A DNA stretch of 64,000 nucleotides from Achatina immaculata. Taxonomy: Eukaryota > Mollusca > Gastropoda > Stylommatophora > Achatinidae. Positions 30,991 through 42,279 of the stretch are shown here, piece by piece; within the stretch, counting starts at the first letter, position 1, and each line of letters opens with the position of its first letter. The notes beneath the pieces were generated by a model. That model was not told the DNA's origin. It was given only the letters and a program-made list of their open reading frames with translations, and did not search any database. The DNA lies in NCBI GenBank assembly GCA_009760885.1, contig CM019713.1, positions 11,679,774 to 11,743,773 of the forward strand, given 5' to 3'. Made by a program: the position numbers and the translations under genes.

Positions 30991-31245
30991 CCCTAACCTT
31001 ACTTAAATCAAACTGAAAACATGCCAAGTATGTATAAGAATAGTTGGAAAATAATGGGAATAACATAGAAAGACGAGAGTAAGGAGCAAGGGGTAGTCAA
31101 GGGCCCCACAGAAATTAACGACATGAAAACTTGAGATAAAATTAACCGGTGCAGATGAGTTGCTCAGAAGCTATGTATGAGGGAAAGGACAGGCGATCAA
31201 GGGCAGCAAATGTGCAGGATTCCGCAAAAGTGACAGATGACGAAT

Positions 31246-32194
31246 TTACACTTCGGGGGCACATATGGAGATAAACTTATTACACTTGGGGGCACATATG
31301 GAGATGAACTTATTACACTTAACCCCTATTACACTTGGAGGCACATATGGAGATGAACTTATTACATTTGGGGGCACATATGGAGATGAACTTATTACAC
31401 TTGGGGGCACATATGGAGATGAACTTATTACACTTGGGGTCACATATGGAGATGAACTTATTACATTTTGGAGCACATATGGAGATGAACTTATTACACT
31501 TGGGGGCACATATGGAGATGAACTTATTACACTTGGGGGCACATATGGTGATGAACTTATTACACTTGGGGTCACATATGGAGATGAACTTATTACACTT
31601 GGGGGCACATATGGAGATAAACTTATTACACTTGGGGTCACATATGGAGATGAACTTATTACACTTGGGGGCACATATGGAGATGAACTTATTACACTTG
31701 GGGGCACATATGGAGATGAACTTATTACACTTGGGGGCACATATGGAGATGAACTTATTACACTTGGGGGCACATATGGAGATGAACTTATTACACTTGG
31801 GGGCACATATGGAGATGAACTTATTACACTTGGGGGGGCACATATGGAGATGAACTTATTACACTTGGGGGCACATATGGAGATGAACTTATTACACTTG
31901 GGGGCACATATGGAGATGAACTTGTTATACTTGGGGTCACATATGAAGATGAACTTATTACACTTAGCCCCTATTACACTTGGGAGCACATATGGAGATG
32001 AACTTATTACACTTAGCCCCTATTACACTTCGGGGGCACATATGGAGATGAACTTATTACACTTAGCCCCTATTACACTTGGGGTCACATATGGAGATGA
32101 ACTTATTACACTTGGGAGCACATATGGAGATGAACTTATTACACTTGGGGGCACATATGGAAATACATTTATTACACTTGGGGTTACTTACATA
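31246..32194. repeat. minisatellite, 33-bp unit
   Basis: About 28 copies of GGGGCACATATGGAGATGAA followed by CTTATTACACTTG. A few units carry AGCCCCTATTACACTT inserts. The 33-bp period leaves long frames open on both strands (up to 315 codons plus, 247 minus), so these are not evidence of protein. The array runs directly into a LINE A end. Confidence 0.95.
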
Positions 32195-32430
32195 ATATTT
32201 TGGACATACTAAACGTCATGAGAATGTAGAGAAGACAGTCTTGGAAAGGTACATATTGGGAAAAAAGAAAGAGAGGACGACCACGGCGAAGATGGCTACA
32301 AGACCTCATTGATTATCTGCGAATGAACGCATCAGCAGCAGAGCATCTTGCTTACAACCGAGAGGCCTACAAGAGAGCTGTTAGGGAGGCAAAGTTCAGC
32401 AAGAGACATGCAAATGACTAACTGACTGAC
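32195..32430 (+). pseudogene. LINE family A 3' end, (ACTG)n-type tail
   Basis: Starts AATATTTTGGACATACTAAA, followed by the AAGAAAGAGAGGACGACC block (KRKRGRP) and AGCAGAGCATCTTGCTTACA, ending GACATGCAAATGACTAACTGACTGAC. About the last 75 codons, with shifts. Confidence 0.85.
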
Positions 32431-32514
32431 ATCTGTTCTCAGGCCGGAATGGGGTCCACATCTGTGCTCAGGGGCTCCACGGTTAGGAAAAAAAAAAGTT
32501 GAGAACCACTGCTT
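32431..32514. mobile_element. hAT terminus fragment
   Basis: Ends AAAGTTGAGAACCACTG (complement CAGTGGTTCTCAACTTT), preceded by GGGGTCCACATCTGTGCTC. The other end is not visible; it abuts the LINE A tail. Confidence 0.5.
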
Positions 32515-33909
32515 TAACCTAAACATTTGTGAACAAAACTTCTTATTTTCTTCACCAAAAATGTACTTTACTTAAAAGTGCAATATCATAAAAGCGTGAT
32601 TATTATCTTCCACCGGAACGTTCAAGATACGGAGCTGATGTGTCAAGTATCAGGGAGCAGAAGCTCCTAAGCTCTCCCTGAATATTTACTAATGTCGCCC
32701 TCCTTGTCACAGACTCTGTTCTATCTATCGGCTTATACTTCGGAACGACTATGTAGGTCAAGTTGGTTGACATTTTTTCCAGCATCCGGGTCTGTCCCGG
32801 ATGTGATTTTAAGTGCTGTTGTGTTCTCGGATAAACTTCCACACTGGCAAATGCGTCGATCGGAAGGGGGGGGGGGGGGGGGGGGGAATTTCCATGTCAC
32901 CTGACATGGAAAGGGTCGAGTGCTGGAGTTAGTCAATTCTATATATAGACATTAGTAGGCGCTGTGGAGTGCGCGAATCTAATCAACTATTCCGTGTTTT
33001 CTTTCATCTTACATTTTTTAAAAAAAATGGTACACTGGGAATATTTCCAGGCTAAAATTAAACTAGACTCATTATTATCATCGTCATCTGTAGTGTCGAA
33101 GCTGTCAATGTGGATCACGAACAGGCATGTCCCATGACGTCTAAAGTCAGCTTCTCCATGTTCCTCTCCTTTTGCGCAGGTCAGATTTCAACCCCCCCCC
33201 CCCTTTGATGTTTTGTGTTTGTGTTTTTTTTTCTTTCCGACTCTTTCTTGATCCCGGAATTTCGCATACCACTCCTTGATACTGTTGAAACCTCTGGACT
33301 TCCCCTGGAAATCGTCGCTGTACAGTCACAACGGACGAGGTTCTTGTGTATTCCGAAACACAAAGTGACGGCTCACGTTTACTGAACGCCATATTTGCTA
33401 CTGCTGCCTCCTAGCGGCAAACCACGGGAGCTCTGCTCGCGGGCTTTATTTAAAGGAAAAAAAAAACTTGAAGAGTTTCTCTCTCTCTCTCTCTCTCTCT
33501 CTTTCTCCCTCTCTCTCTCTCCCCTGGCGTAAAAATAATCATGATTTGTTACGTAGATTATTTGTTGCAAATTCTTTTAATGTTTCATACCCCTGTATAA
33601 TAACGACATCTGTAGTTGTAACAGAAGGCTCTGAAGAAAATGAGATATATGGCTTGGGCATCTTCATTGGTTATATGTTCTTCTTCCCTTATACACTGGT
33701 ATGGAGAAGTTGCAACGCTTATTTTGCACTTCCCTCCCTTGTCTCCCTCTTGGTTCCAGTTCCTAAGAAAGGGCAAGTACGTATTTTCATACGTATGAAA
33801 ATTTAACACAATTGTCAGGGATCACAGAAGGTGGGGAGAGGAATAAGCCACCACCAAGCCCACCCCACCACCCCAACTGCCTTAATAGTGCACTCATCTT
33901 TTGTAATGT
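32515..33909. other. no supported gene
   Basis: Holds a long G run (about 32867-32886), a C run at 33191, a CT run at 33478-33521 and several frames of 60 to 112 codons without recognisable domains. Confidence 0.45.
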
Positions 33910-35215
33910 ATAAACTAGGAGAAAACAGTAGGAACAGCTTTATTACTTAACGAGCACACAGTTGTGACGTTTCGGTGTTAACCTTAATCGTACAAAAACA
34001 CACAAGACAAAGAAATAGAGAGAGAAGATAAAATATAAATTCCACATGAGTGCTGTGTAAAAAATAGGAATGAAAAAAAGAAACAATAAAATAAAATGAA
34101 TGGAGCACTTAGCTGTGACTTATAAGAAGCTGTGGCTTGTAGGAGGCTGTGTTCAGAAGTGCGCTTGGTGGAGTGCAGAGAATATTTAAATGAAGACTTT
34201 TGATGTATGATAGGTGAGTCGCAAATAAGGAGGCGTGAGGGGGTAGGGCTGTGGAAAGGGGACGGAGTGATACAAAGGTAATCTAGCATGGAGAAGGTGG
34301 AACAGGTGATTACAGCTGGGGTAGATCTGATGCTGTGAGGAGGTTCCGAACTATTTGTTACAAATGAGAAAGAAGTGGAACTTTGTGCAGAGGGAATATG
34401 ATTGTGAAAGAGGGTAATGTTAGGCGTAGCTGAAGTGCGAGTTCAAACAATGTGGTTCCACTGTCCCATATTCATGAATGTAGCAGTTCTCGAACTGTGA
34501 CACTGTTTGATGGCTGCTACCAGAAACAGCCTATGTGGCAGACCACTGAAATGATCAGAGACTGGTTTTGAAGCATGCTGGGTGATATTAAACAAATGGT
34601 TTCTCCATGCGATCAATTAATCTGAGACCAGTTTCACAGATAAAAATTATACAGCATCTTTTGCACACAGTGGCATATATCACATTACGGGACTCGCATG
34701 TGAATTGCTTCATGGAGATCTTCGGGAAAGGTGATCGCTTTTGTTTCCCAGACTACAGGGCAGGTAACACAGCGAGGGCGATTACATTTTCTGGTGCCAG
34801 GGTATGCAAGGTGGCCACGGACGAGGGTGTCCTTAAGATTTGATTCCCGTTTGTATGCTAAGAGGGGTATATCGGGGTCGAGTTGGATTAGTGGTAGATG
34901 GCGATAAAGAATTTTCTTAACCATCTGACCATGTGGGTGAAAAGGACGTATTAATTAAACTCTGTCGGATAAGTCCGAGTTATCCTGACATAGGTGGCAA
35001 AGACGGCGGAGTTGGGGGTATGGGATGAAGTTCTTACAAGCTTCAGGATGAGAGGAGGTGTAAAGTAAATATTCGTGCCTATCAGTGGACTTGTAAAATA
35101 CTGAGCTGACAAGACTTCTGTGCCAATAGATACTGTGATGTCTAAAAAGCTGACAGACTTGTCAGAAATTTCATGAGTGAATTTGAGGTTCTCATTACAG
35201 CGAGTTGGCGAATTA
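33910..35215 (-). pseudogene. Penelope-like element, 5'-truncated, GIY-YIG remnant
   Basis: Minus-strand remnant of a Penelope-like retroelement, whose protein joins a reverse transcriptase to a GIY-YIG endonuclease. From the truncated end the frame gives NENLKFTHEISDKSVSFLDI and TVSIGTEVLSAQYF, the C-terminal part of the RT. Then come VKKILYRHLPLIQLDPDIPL and RESNLKDTLVRGHLAYPGT with CNRPRCVTC. Then RNVIYATVCKRCCIIFICET and GLRLIDRM, where the family has the VIY..C..C..IYIGETGR signature; here FICETG replaces YIGETG. Stops and shifts break the frame. The RT catalytic motifs lie beyond the truncation. The 3' end (plus-strand start TATAAACTAGGAG, then AACAGCTTTATTACTTAACG) matches the insert at 10.79-11.00 kb. 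Confidence 0.85.
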
Positions 35216-35389
35216 AATAAAATTTTCTAACCTGTCCTTCGGTGACTCCTGTGCTACGTTGTCTCCAGTCTTGCGTTATATTTCGTAAGTTTTTCAGAAG
35301 AGAAAAGTATATATTTCTTAATTTCAAAAGAATAATATAACACTTATGTTTCTTAACTTTAAAAAAAAAGAATGCTGTTTTAGTTTTGC

Positions 35390-36215
35390 ATTCTTCTTCT
35401 TCTTCTTCTTCTTCTCCTCCTCCTCCTCCTCTTCTTCTTCTTCTTCTATCTCCCTGGAACTACAGGCTTAATGTTCTCTGTAGGCGATGAAGTGAAGGCC
35501 TAGAAACATGGCATTGTGTCAGACTGAGAACCGGCTACGGCAGCTTTTTTTTTAAAGACCTTGAGTGGAGCTAGGTAGCAGAGAGTGAGCAGTTAACAGA
35601 CTCTACCCCCACGGGGTCTGTGACGGCCCCTGACCCCTTATCCGGGGCTATCAACGGAAAAGTAGAACAGGATCTTGGTCAGCTATGATTGCCCAACCCT
35701 GAACCTAGCATGTTATCCAAGGTTCCCCTACCCTGACGCCAGCATGTCAGTTATGATTGCCCAACCCTGACCCTAGCATGTTAGCTATGATTCCCCAACC
35801 CTGACCCTAGCATGTTAGCTAAGGTTCCCCAACCCAGACGCCAGCATGTCAGCTATGATTGCCCAACTCTGACTCTAGCATGTCAGCTATGATTGCCCAA
35901 CTCTGACTCTAGCATGTCAGCTATGTTTCTCCAACCCAGACCCTAGCATGTCAGCTATGTTTCTCCAACCCTGACTCTAGCATGTCAGCTATGTTTCTCC
36001 AACCCTGACTCTAGCATGTCAGCTATGTTTCTCCAACCCTGAATCTAGCATGTCAGCTATGTTTCTCCAACCCTGACTCTAGCATGTCAGCTATGTTTCT
36101 CCAACCCTGACTCTAGCATGCCAGCTATGGTTTCCCAACCTAAACCCTAGCATGTCAGCTATGTTTCCCAACCCTGACGCTGGCATGTCAGCTATGGGTC
36201 GCTGACTACAAAATC
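35390..36215 (-). mobile_element. dispersed repeat H carrying an expanded minisatellite
   Basis: On the plus strand it starts with the CTT/CTC run that is the H tail in reverse (35391-35446), then CCTGGAACTACAGGC and a degenerate H body with AGGATCTTGGTCAGCTATGA. It passes into a 34-bp array (35690-36200) and closes with ATGGGTCGCTGACTACAAAA. Copies at 38.2 and 41.4 kb have one unit where this has about fifteen. Confidence 0.75.
35690..36200. repeat. minisatellite, 34-bp unit inside H
   Basis: About fifteen copies of TAGCATGTCAGCTATGTTTC plus TCCAACCCTGACTC, with the more divergent units at both edges. Confidence 0.9.
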
Positions 36216-37672
36216 GGATAGCGGTCCCACCCCCACCCCATTATTACTGCTTTAAAATAGCGGAGGTTTTGGAGAGTTTTTTCCCTTGCATTATTTAATA
36301 TCAGGATATTTCATGTCAAGAGTTTATAGACACATTCTTTGATAATCAAAGCAGTTGTGTAGTTGCTCCGCTCTCTATTGTGGAGATTTACCTGTATCAG
36401 AGCGCATTCGAGTGTGTCAGATAAACAAGTCGTTTCGTGCTGCACGGCACATAAATAATTACTGAACCGCGCACCAAAAAAAAAAAAAGGTCCCAACTAC
36501 TCTCTCTCTCTCTCTCTCTCTCTGACACCAGGGGTCTTAAGCGTGGATTAATTCTTTCATGCAAAACGTGGATTTAATACCTGTCATGTGATACAGATTA
36601 AAATTGCGCCTTGTTTGCTTGTTTTCCAGGGCATATGACAAGCATGTACGCGTTCTGATGTGTACGCGAGGTCTGTGATTCACGTCTTACGGCCTTTCTA
36701 CTTGGGATAGGTCCTTACTTGCTCGGTACAAAGACACATTTGTTTACTGCCGTCCCGCTCTATAGGCGCACTACTTTCGTCCACTATCTGAGCGCTATTT
36801 TTTTTTAAAATGTAAACTTACGCAGAGCCGTGGAGGGTCAGGTTGGCCCTCAGGGTCAGTTAATAACGTGGCCCCTTAACCAAAGATGGAAGGCAACTGC
36901 CATATAATCCTCCTTGGGGGGGGGGGGGAACATGGGCTACCGAGTCCCTTCAGCAACCTAGGCACCAGGATTAGTAAATATCGGGGCCCCCTGTCCAAAC
37001 ACTAAAAGTGTCACATAGTCTCACATGGCGCCCCACCCCCTCCAAAAAAAAATCTGGGCCCCGACTATCTCCCAGGCCTTAACTCACACTCGTGGCCATA
37101 TGTCTCATCTTTTAAGCTACGCCTATGTTAATTAGTTACGGTGTAATTAACATTTAAATGGAATTGTCTTATTTTGTTCATACATCGAAGTGAATAATGT
37201 TTATGACGCTTATTTATAGGAATACGAAACCAGGTCTAAATAGGTTTAACAGTCACATGACCTTCAGCTACTGCCTGAAACCTGAAAAGAAGAAGAGGAA
37301 GAAAAATAAGAGGAGGTGCAAGAAGATAAAGAAGAAGCAGAGGAAGAAAATGAAAGGAAGAAGAGGGGAAGGGGGGAATAACCAGAATTAAAAAAGAGAG
37401 AGAGAGAGAGAGAAAGAAAAATCAAGAATAAAGCTGTACACACTTAACACCCCACATGTCTAAGGACCAAAAAAAAAAAAAAAAAACATTCTGTAAGGAT
37501 TCGAACTCCTACCACCATATAACCCAAAATTTTAAAAAAGACGTTACAGAAACTCCACTCCTCCGGCGATGACTGTCACGAATTTTGTGCCACGCCTTCT
37601 TTAAACCACAGTTACTAATACAACTTTCTGCTTCTCATCAAAGAGTCATTCATTATATATATATATATATAT
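36216..37672. other. no gene seen
   Basis: CT run at 36501-36522, G run at 36917-36928, purine-rich AAGAAG stretch at 37285-37420, TA run at 37655-37672. Frames are short and without domains. Confidence 0.45.
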
Positions 37673-37842
37673 GTTAAACGTCACATAGGGCTCGCAAAGT
37701 AGTTCGCCAATTTTTCCTGTCTTTGGCGAGTCTTTCAACCTCATCAAAGGATTTTATGCCTGTTAATTTGGCCTCTTTTAACAATGTCCTCTTTAGAGTT
37801 TCACACGGTCTGCCTCTTTTTCTTTGTCCTGTTGTGGTATAT
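37673..37842 (-). pseudogene. LINE family C 3' end fragment
   Basis: On the minus strand: TTGQRKRGRPCETLKRTL, EAKLTGIKSFDEVERLA, DRKNWRTTLRALCDV and a TAA stop at the left boundary, followed directly by a TA run. It is near-identical to the copy at 2.4 kb, with the same stop, and both are embedded in TA runs. Confidence 0.85.
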
Positions 37843-37899
37843 ATATAACATATATATATAATATATATAATGAATGACTCTGTGATGTAGAAGCAGAAA

Positions 37900-38240
37900 G
37901 TTTGGAAATATATATATCAATGTAGACCACGCTGCTTCTTCTTCAAGGTTCAAAGTTTCGGCTTCGCTGCATTCGGGACAACCCCATACATGCTCCGCCG
38001 CATGCCGCAGCATCCATCCAAGACTATGTTTGGTAACAGTTCCTGTCAAATGTTTGGTGTTTACCATGCGTTCTCTGCCACACACGGTTCAGATTTCCTG
38101 CCAGCGCCTTTAGTTTGTCCTAGCTCCAGCAGTCTCTTCGGATCTACATTGTTCTTCCATTCCCGCTCTTCATTTTCCCGCAGTCTGTCCAATACAGCTT
38201 TAAAAATGTCCCCCTTTGTCCATGGTCAGTCTGCCATGTA
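37900..38240 (-). pseudogene. unclassified transposon-derived coding remnant
   Basis: Minus-strand frames read GDIFKAVLDRLRENEERE (near the right end), then in another frame CGRERMVNTKHLTGTVTKHS and LGWMLRHAAEHVWGCPECSE. CPEC could be half of a zinc-binding site. The shift between frames suggests a decayed coding sequence. I cannot name the family. Confidence 0.35.
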
Positions 38241-38244
38241 TTTT

Positions 38245-38600
38245 AGCCTACTCCTCCTCCTTTCTTCCTGGAACTGAGAGCTAGTGCTCTTTGCAGCCGA
38301 TGCTGTGGAGGTGTTGAGGCACAGCATCGTGTCGGCTTTTGAGTGGGTTATGGCAGCTATGTTTTTTTTTTCTTTTTTCATTTCCAGAGTGTAGCTAAAA
38401 AGCAAGGGGTGTACACTATTTCTTTAAACACTCCACCAGCCTGAGGACTATGGTGATCTCTGCCGCGTTATCCAGGCTGTAGCTGTTACTAGGGGTTGCC
38501 AACTGAGAGGTTGGACAAGGTTTTAGTCAGCTATGACTCGCCCACTCTGATGCCAGCGAGATAACCATGGGCTGCTGATTGCCAAAAGGGACAATGTGTT
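38245..38600 (-). mobile_element. dispersed repeat H
   Basis: Plus-strand order: CTCCTCCTCCTTTCTTCCTG (decayed tail), GTGCTCTTTGCAGCCGATGC, AGCATCGTGTCGGCTTTTGA, CTCCACCAGCCTGAGGACTA, AGGTTTTAGTCAGCTATGAC, GCTGCTGATTGCCAAAAGGG. A single internal unit, in contrast to the 35.7-kb copy. Confidence 0.75.
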
Positions 38601-38872
38601 CGCGCCATAGCTGTGTAATCCACACAAAACAAACTTCATTACAAATCTAGGTCAGCAGTACAATGTTAACACCCAAGACAACATAAATTACTGTGTATTT
38701 TTGTAACAGGGCCATGTAGCTTCACCAAATACAGCTTGTTGTGCAATAGGTTTTTAACAAAAGTAGTTAAGCAAAGCAAAATTTGGACCCGTAAATAATA
38801 TGAGAAGCGCTGTATTTAGAACAATGCTACCAGCAACTCAGTAAGCTTAACTACATAGCTACTGAAAGACAT
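38601..38872. other. no gene seen
   Basis: Short unique interval. Confidence 0.4.
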
Positions 38873-39860
38873 TCTCTCTCTCTCTCTCTCTCTGAACCTT
38901 AAGTGCCCAGGGCACATGGGGCTTCCGCAAGGGTTTTCCACAAATGCCTGTCTTTCGCCTTTTTTTCTGCTCTTGCCCAGGTGAGCCCTCTATTGCTCAA
39001 CATCCGTTCTGTTGTTCTTCTCCATGTCTCTTTTGGTCTACCCTTACTTCTGTTTCTCTGTGGTGTCCATCTTAGTGCTATTTTTGGTAGTGAGTTGTCA
39101 GTCATTCGGAGCACATGTCCCAACCATCGCCAGCGTCTTTCCTCATTAATTGTTGTCAGTGGCTTCATCTGCACTTCTGCCAATAAGATATTATTTCTTA
39201 TGGTGTTTGGCCAAAATATTTTCCTAATTCTTCGTAAACATTTAGTCTGGAAAGAATTCAACTTGTTTTCTATGGTTTTGGTGATTTTCCAGCATTCACT
39301 TTCATAGAGTAGTACACTTAGAACATTACTCTTAAATATCCTGATTTTCATATTTATGCCTAGTTTTTTTTTATTTCCATATAGTCTGCAGCACTGCTCT
39401 AGTAAGTCTGCTGTTGATGTCCTCTGTGCTGTCTCCATTTTCTACTACTCTGCTGCCAAGGTATACAAATTCGTTGACCTCCTCCACTAACTTGTTATCT
39501 ACTCTGAGTACATTTCTGTTGTTCACATTTTGCTTCATTAACTTTGTCTTTCCTACGTTGATCTTTAGTCCTATGTTGTTTGCATTCTGAGTTAGCTTGT
39601 TTATTTTATCTTGCATATCTTTGTGACTGCTTGATAATAGACAAATGTCGTCCGCAAAGTCAAGGTCCTCCAGCACTGTGTCAAGGGTCCATTGTAATCC
39701 TCTGCGTTTGTCTGATGTTGCATCCTTCATTAACCAGTCTACTGCCAAGATAAATAATGTTGGTGAAAGACATTACTGAGTTTTATTTCTGAACATGCAT
39801 ATTCATACATCATGTTCAGTACCATCTCTAGTCTCCGTTTTTTGCCCCATTGGGTTTCCC
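38873..39860 (-). pseudogene. LINE family B, C-terminal half of reverse transcriptase, (AG)n tail
   Basis: Longest LINE B copy. On the minus strand, reading from the right: LSPTLFILAVDWLMKDATSD (after motif B), DFADDICLLSSSHKDMQDKI (motif C as FADD, catalytic pair kept), GLKINVGKTKLMKQNVNN and EFVYLGSRVVENGDSTEDIN; then a frame change near 39390-39438 leads into LLYESECWKITKTIENKLNS, RRWRWLGHVLRMTDNSLPKI and WARAEKKAKDRHLWKTLAEA, ending LGT and TAA. The tail is AG (plus-strand CT at 38873-38894). It is truncated in motif B. There are two good frames, 125 and 179 codons, but no start or endonuclease. Confidence 0.9.
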
Positions 39861-39874
39861 ATTGTATCTTAATA

Positions 39875-40508
39875 AGAAGAAAATTAAATTGATGACAACT
39901 GACAAAACAAATAAGGCAGCTGATATATCTATCAATGAGAAAAAATTGGAAGAAGTGGAGAGTTTTGGATATCTTGGATCATATTAACTAATAATGGAGA
40001 TACAATGAGGGAAATTAAAAGGAGGACATACATCGCTCTTCAAAAACTAAAACAACTAAAGAAACCGTGGAGAGGAACAGACAGAGCTACAAAAAAAGAT
40101 TTTTAAGGGCATGCATCTTTCCCATCGCAACATATGCCTGTGAGACCTGGACACTTAATAAAACAGCTGAGAAACTTTTAAATGCCTTTGAATGTAAATG
40201 CTATAGAAGAGTTCTTCAAATATCATGGACAAAGAAAAGAATAAATATATTCATACTACAAGAGCTTAATATTGAAGAAGGCTGGCTAGTAAAGAGGATT
40301 AAGAAAGAAAACTTAAACATTTTGGACACATTAAACGTCATGATAATTTAGAGAAGGCTGTCTTGGAAAGGTACATAATGGGAAAAAGAAAGAGAGGAAG
40401 ACCAAAGCGAAGATGGCTGCAAGACATCGTTGATAATCTGCAAACGGATGCATCAGCAGCAGGCCATCTTGTTTACAACAGAGAGATCTACAGGAGATCT
40501 GTTAGGGG
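39875..40508 (+). pseudogene. LINE family A, truncated at both ends
   Basis: Begins at the KLMTTDKTNKAA region. An internal stop follows SFGYLGS. The 94-codon frame holds IFPIATYACETWTLNKTAEK and LQELNIEEGWLVKRIKKEN; the next frame holds GKRKRGRPKRRWLQDIVDNL and SAAGHLVYNREIYRRSVRG. It stops before the KFRKGHANE end and its tail. It abuts the opposite-strand LINE B copy at its left side. Confidence 0.85.
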
Positions 40509-40659
40509 TTTTCCAATGATTATTAGGTTCTTTATGTTCTGTTCTCTCGCAAAGTGTGAGAAAGAAACCGTACTGTCTTGTCGTTACAGGCGTAATTTAG
40601 TTTTTGATCCTGTGACAGTTTTCTATGAAAACTTGCTCATTTGCTCTTCAAGATGTCCA

Positions 40660-40920
40660 GAGAACATGTTGCCTGGCTGGTTGAATGATTGGGCGCTAGC
40701 TCAACTAATCCTGTGGTACAGGGTTCAAGTCCCCACAGTGGGGATTTTTTTTTCTGGTGCCACCACATCAAAAAAAAAAAAAAAAGCCCTAGCGTTCATT
40801 CAGCCTCTAAAAATGGGTACAAGAGAAATCTGGGAAGGTAGATGCGACCAGGGCGTGATACTGACCATATCACACTTTCATGTGCCAAAGGTCTTGGAAA
40901 TACGGGCCTAACACCCTATC
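40660..40920 (+). mobile_element. SINE type 1 with a different tRNA-like head
   Basis: The head ATTGGGCGCTAGCTCAACTA and GGTTCAAGTCCCCAC (clear B box) is followed by an A run, AAATGGGTAC (40811-40820) and the type 1 block CAGGGCGTGATACTGACCAT. Since the body matches type 1 but the head differs, this is either a recombinant or a subfamily. Confidence 0.75.
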
Positions 40921-41101
40921 TCCAATTAGTCTTAATGGAATAGAAACAGAGATTATACCTTTATCAGAGAATGTGTTGCACATTTTTCGAAAACTGTTGC
41001 ACAAGTTTCTGTTTCCTCTTTTTAATGTGGAAGTCTCACAAAAAGATTGCACTATTTGCTTAAAAAAAAGCATTTGAATGCACTTTTCTAACCATTTAGG
41101 T

Positions 41102-41281
41102 CAGTGGTTTCAAAAATAATGAGTACTGCGCCCCTCTGGTGGCGCTAGGAAGATTTAGGAGGGGCGCTGAGAGAAAGGAGGCGCAGGGATGCATCAGAGC
41201 GAAGTGAGCAACAACAACAACAACAACAACAAAAGGGGGGGGGGGGTAGGACGGCATCCAAAAAACTTTTGGGAACCGCTG
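41102..41281. mobile_element. hAT MITE (hAT5)
   Basis: A 180-bp element. Left CAGTGGTTTCAAAAATAA; right on the other strand CAGCGGTTCCCAAAAG. The flanks ATTTAGGT and GATTAGAA share only TTAG, so the duplication is old or uncertain. Interior with a CAA run (41211-41232) and G run. Confidence 0.7.
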
Positions 41282-41399
41282 GATTAGAACCAAAAAAATT
41301 TTTTTTTAGTTGTGTTTGGTTTCTCTCGTAAGAAGTTGCAAACTGTCGTGTGAGTTTTGTCTTTAAATCCATCTTTAGCCAATACATGTATGTGCAACA

Positions 41400-41592
41400 G
41401 TTCTTTAGCGGAGTCCACCACCATGAGGACTATGGCAATCCCTGCCCTGCCAGCCAGGCTAGGCCTGTTACTGGGGGTACCAACAACAGAGAGATGGGAC
41501 AGGGTCTTGGTCAGGCATGGTTCGCCAAACCTGACGCTGACGTGTCAGCTATGGCTCGCTGACTGCCAAATCGGACTGCGCCTTCGGTTAGC
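41400..41592 (-). mobile_element. dispersed repeat H, partial
   Basis: Plus strand: GAGTCCACCACCATGAGGAC, CCAGGCTAGGCCTGTTACTG, GACAGGGTCTTGGTCAGGCA, CTGACGTGTCAGCTATGGCT, GACTGCCAAATCGGACTG. It lacks the tail half. It is the cleanest reference for the single-copy state of the 34-bp unit. Confidence 0.75.
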
Positions 41593-42279
41593 ACAGAGAA
41601 CAATATTCTTATAAAAGGAGTTTTTAAAAAAACATTAAAGTTCTTCAAAATAATTCAGTAAACAATTCCAAGCTAAAAATAAAATAGATAAATAGATAAA
41701 AACTCGATGTCTGGTGGGATGTTTTAAGTGCAATTTTTTTTAAAATTGAAAATGCGCAATCAGTGTTCCATACAAATGATCACAAAGCAAGGACTGGTTC
41801 GACCTACCCGGCGACTTATTGTACATGAAAGCTGTACTTGGCGTCTGCTTTTGTGTAAATTCACTATTACTCTTTTTTTTTCTGTTAAAGAATAATAGAA
41901 AGTGTGAAAAGCGACAAATGTTAAGTCACTGCGAGCTTAGATGTCTAACATTTTGCATAGAGCAACTTTCAGTAATGGATAACTGAATTACGCTGGTGGC
42001 TCTTACGTTATATAAATGCGTATTTACTCGTGGTTGAATGTAGTATACAGCTTTTGTTCCAAAGGTTTTGTCATTGTTCTTAAATGGCATGTCAGTGATG
42101 ATGACGGTGGTGGTGGTGGTGGTGTAAGAAGTAACCACTGAAACCAACTTTCAAATGTTAAAACTGAAGTGATCAAGCTGAAATCCAGAAGCAGACCCTC
42201 AAGTCTCAAGTTTCTCTGCTGGCTCCACTACAGTGGGGGTACGCATGGACACTTCCCAACTCACCAGGAAGAGTTTTTG
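41593..42279. other. no gene seen
   Basis: AT-rich sequence with a GGT run at 42105-42123. Confidence 0.45.

Noticed and set aside
31265..32212. 315-codon plus-strand protein
   Set aside because: It is the translation of a 33-bp minisatellite; the opposite strand is equally open.
40680..40745. A tRNA gene on the plus strand
   Set aside because: Clear B box, but it is followed by the SINE type 1 body.
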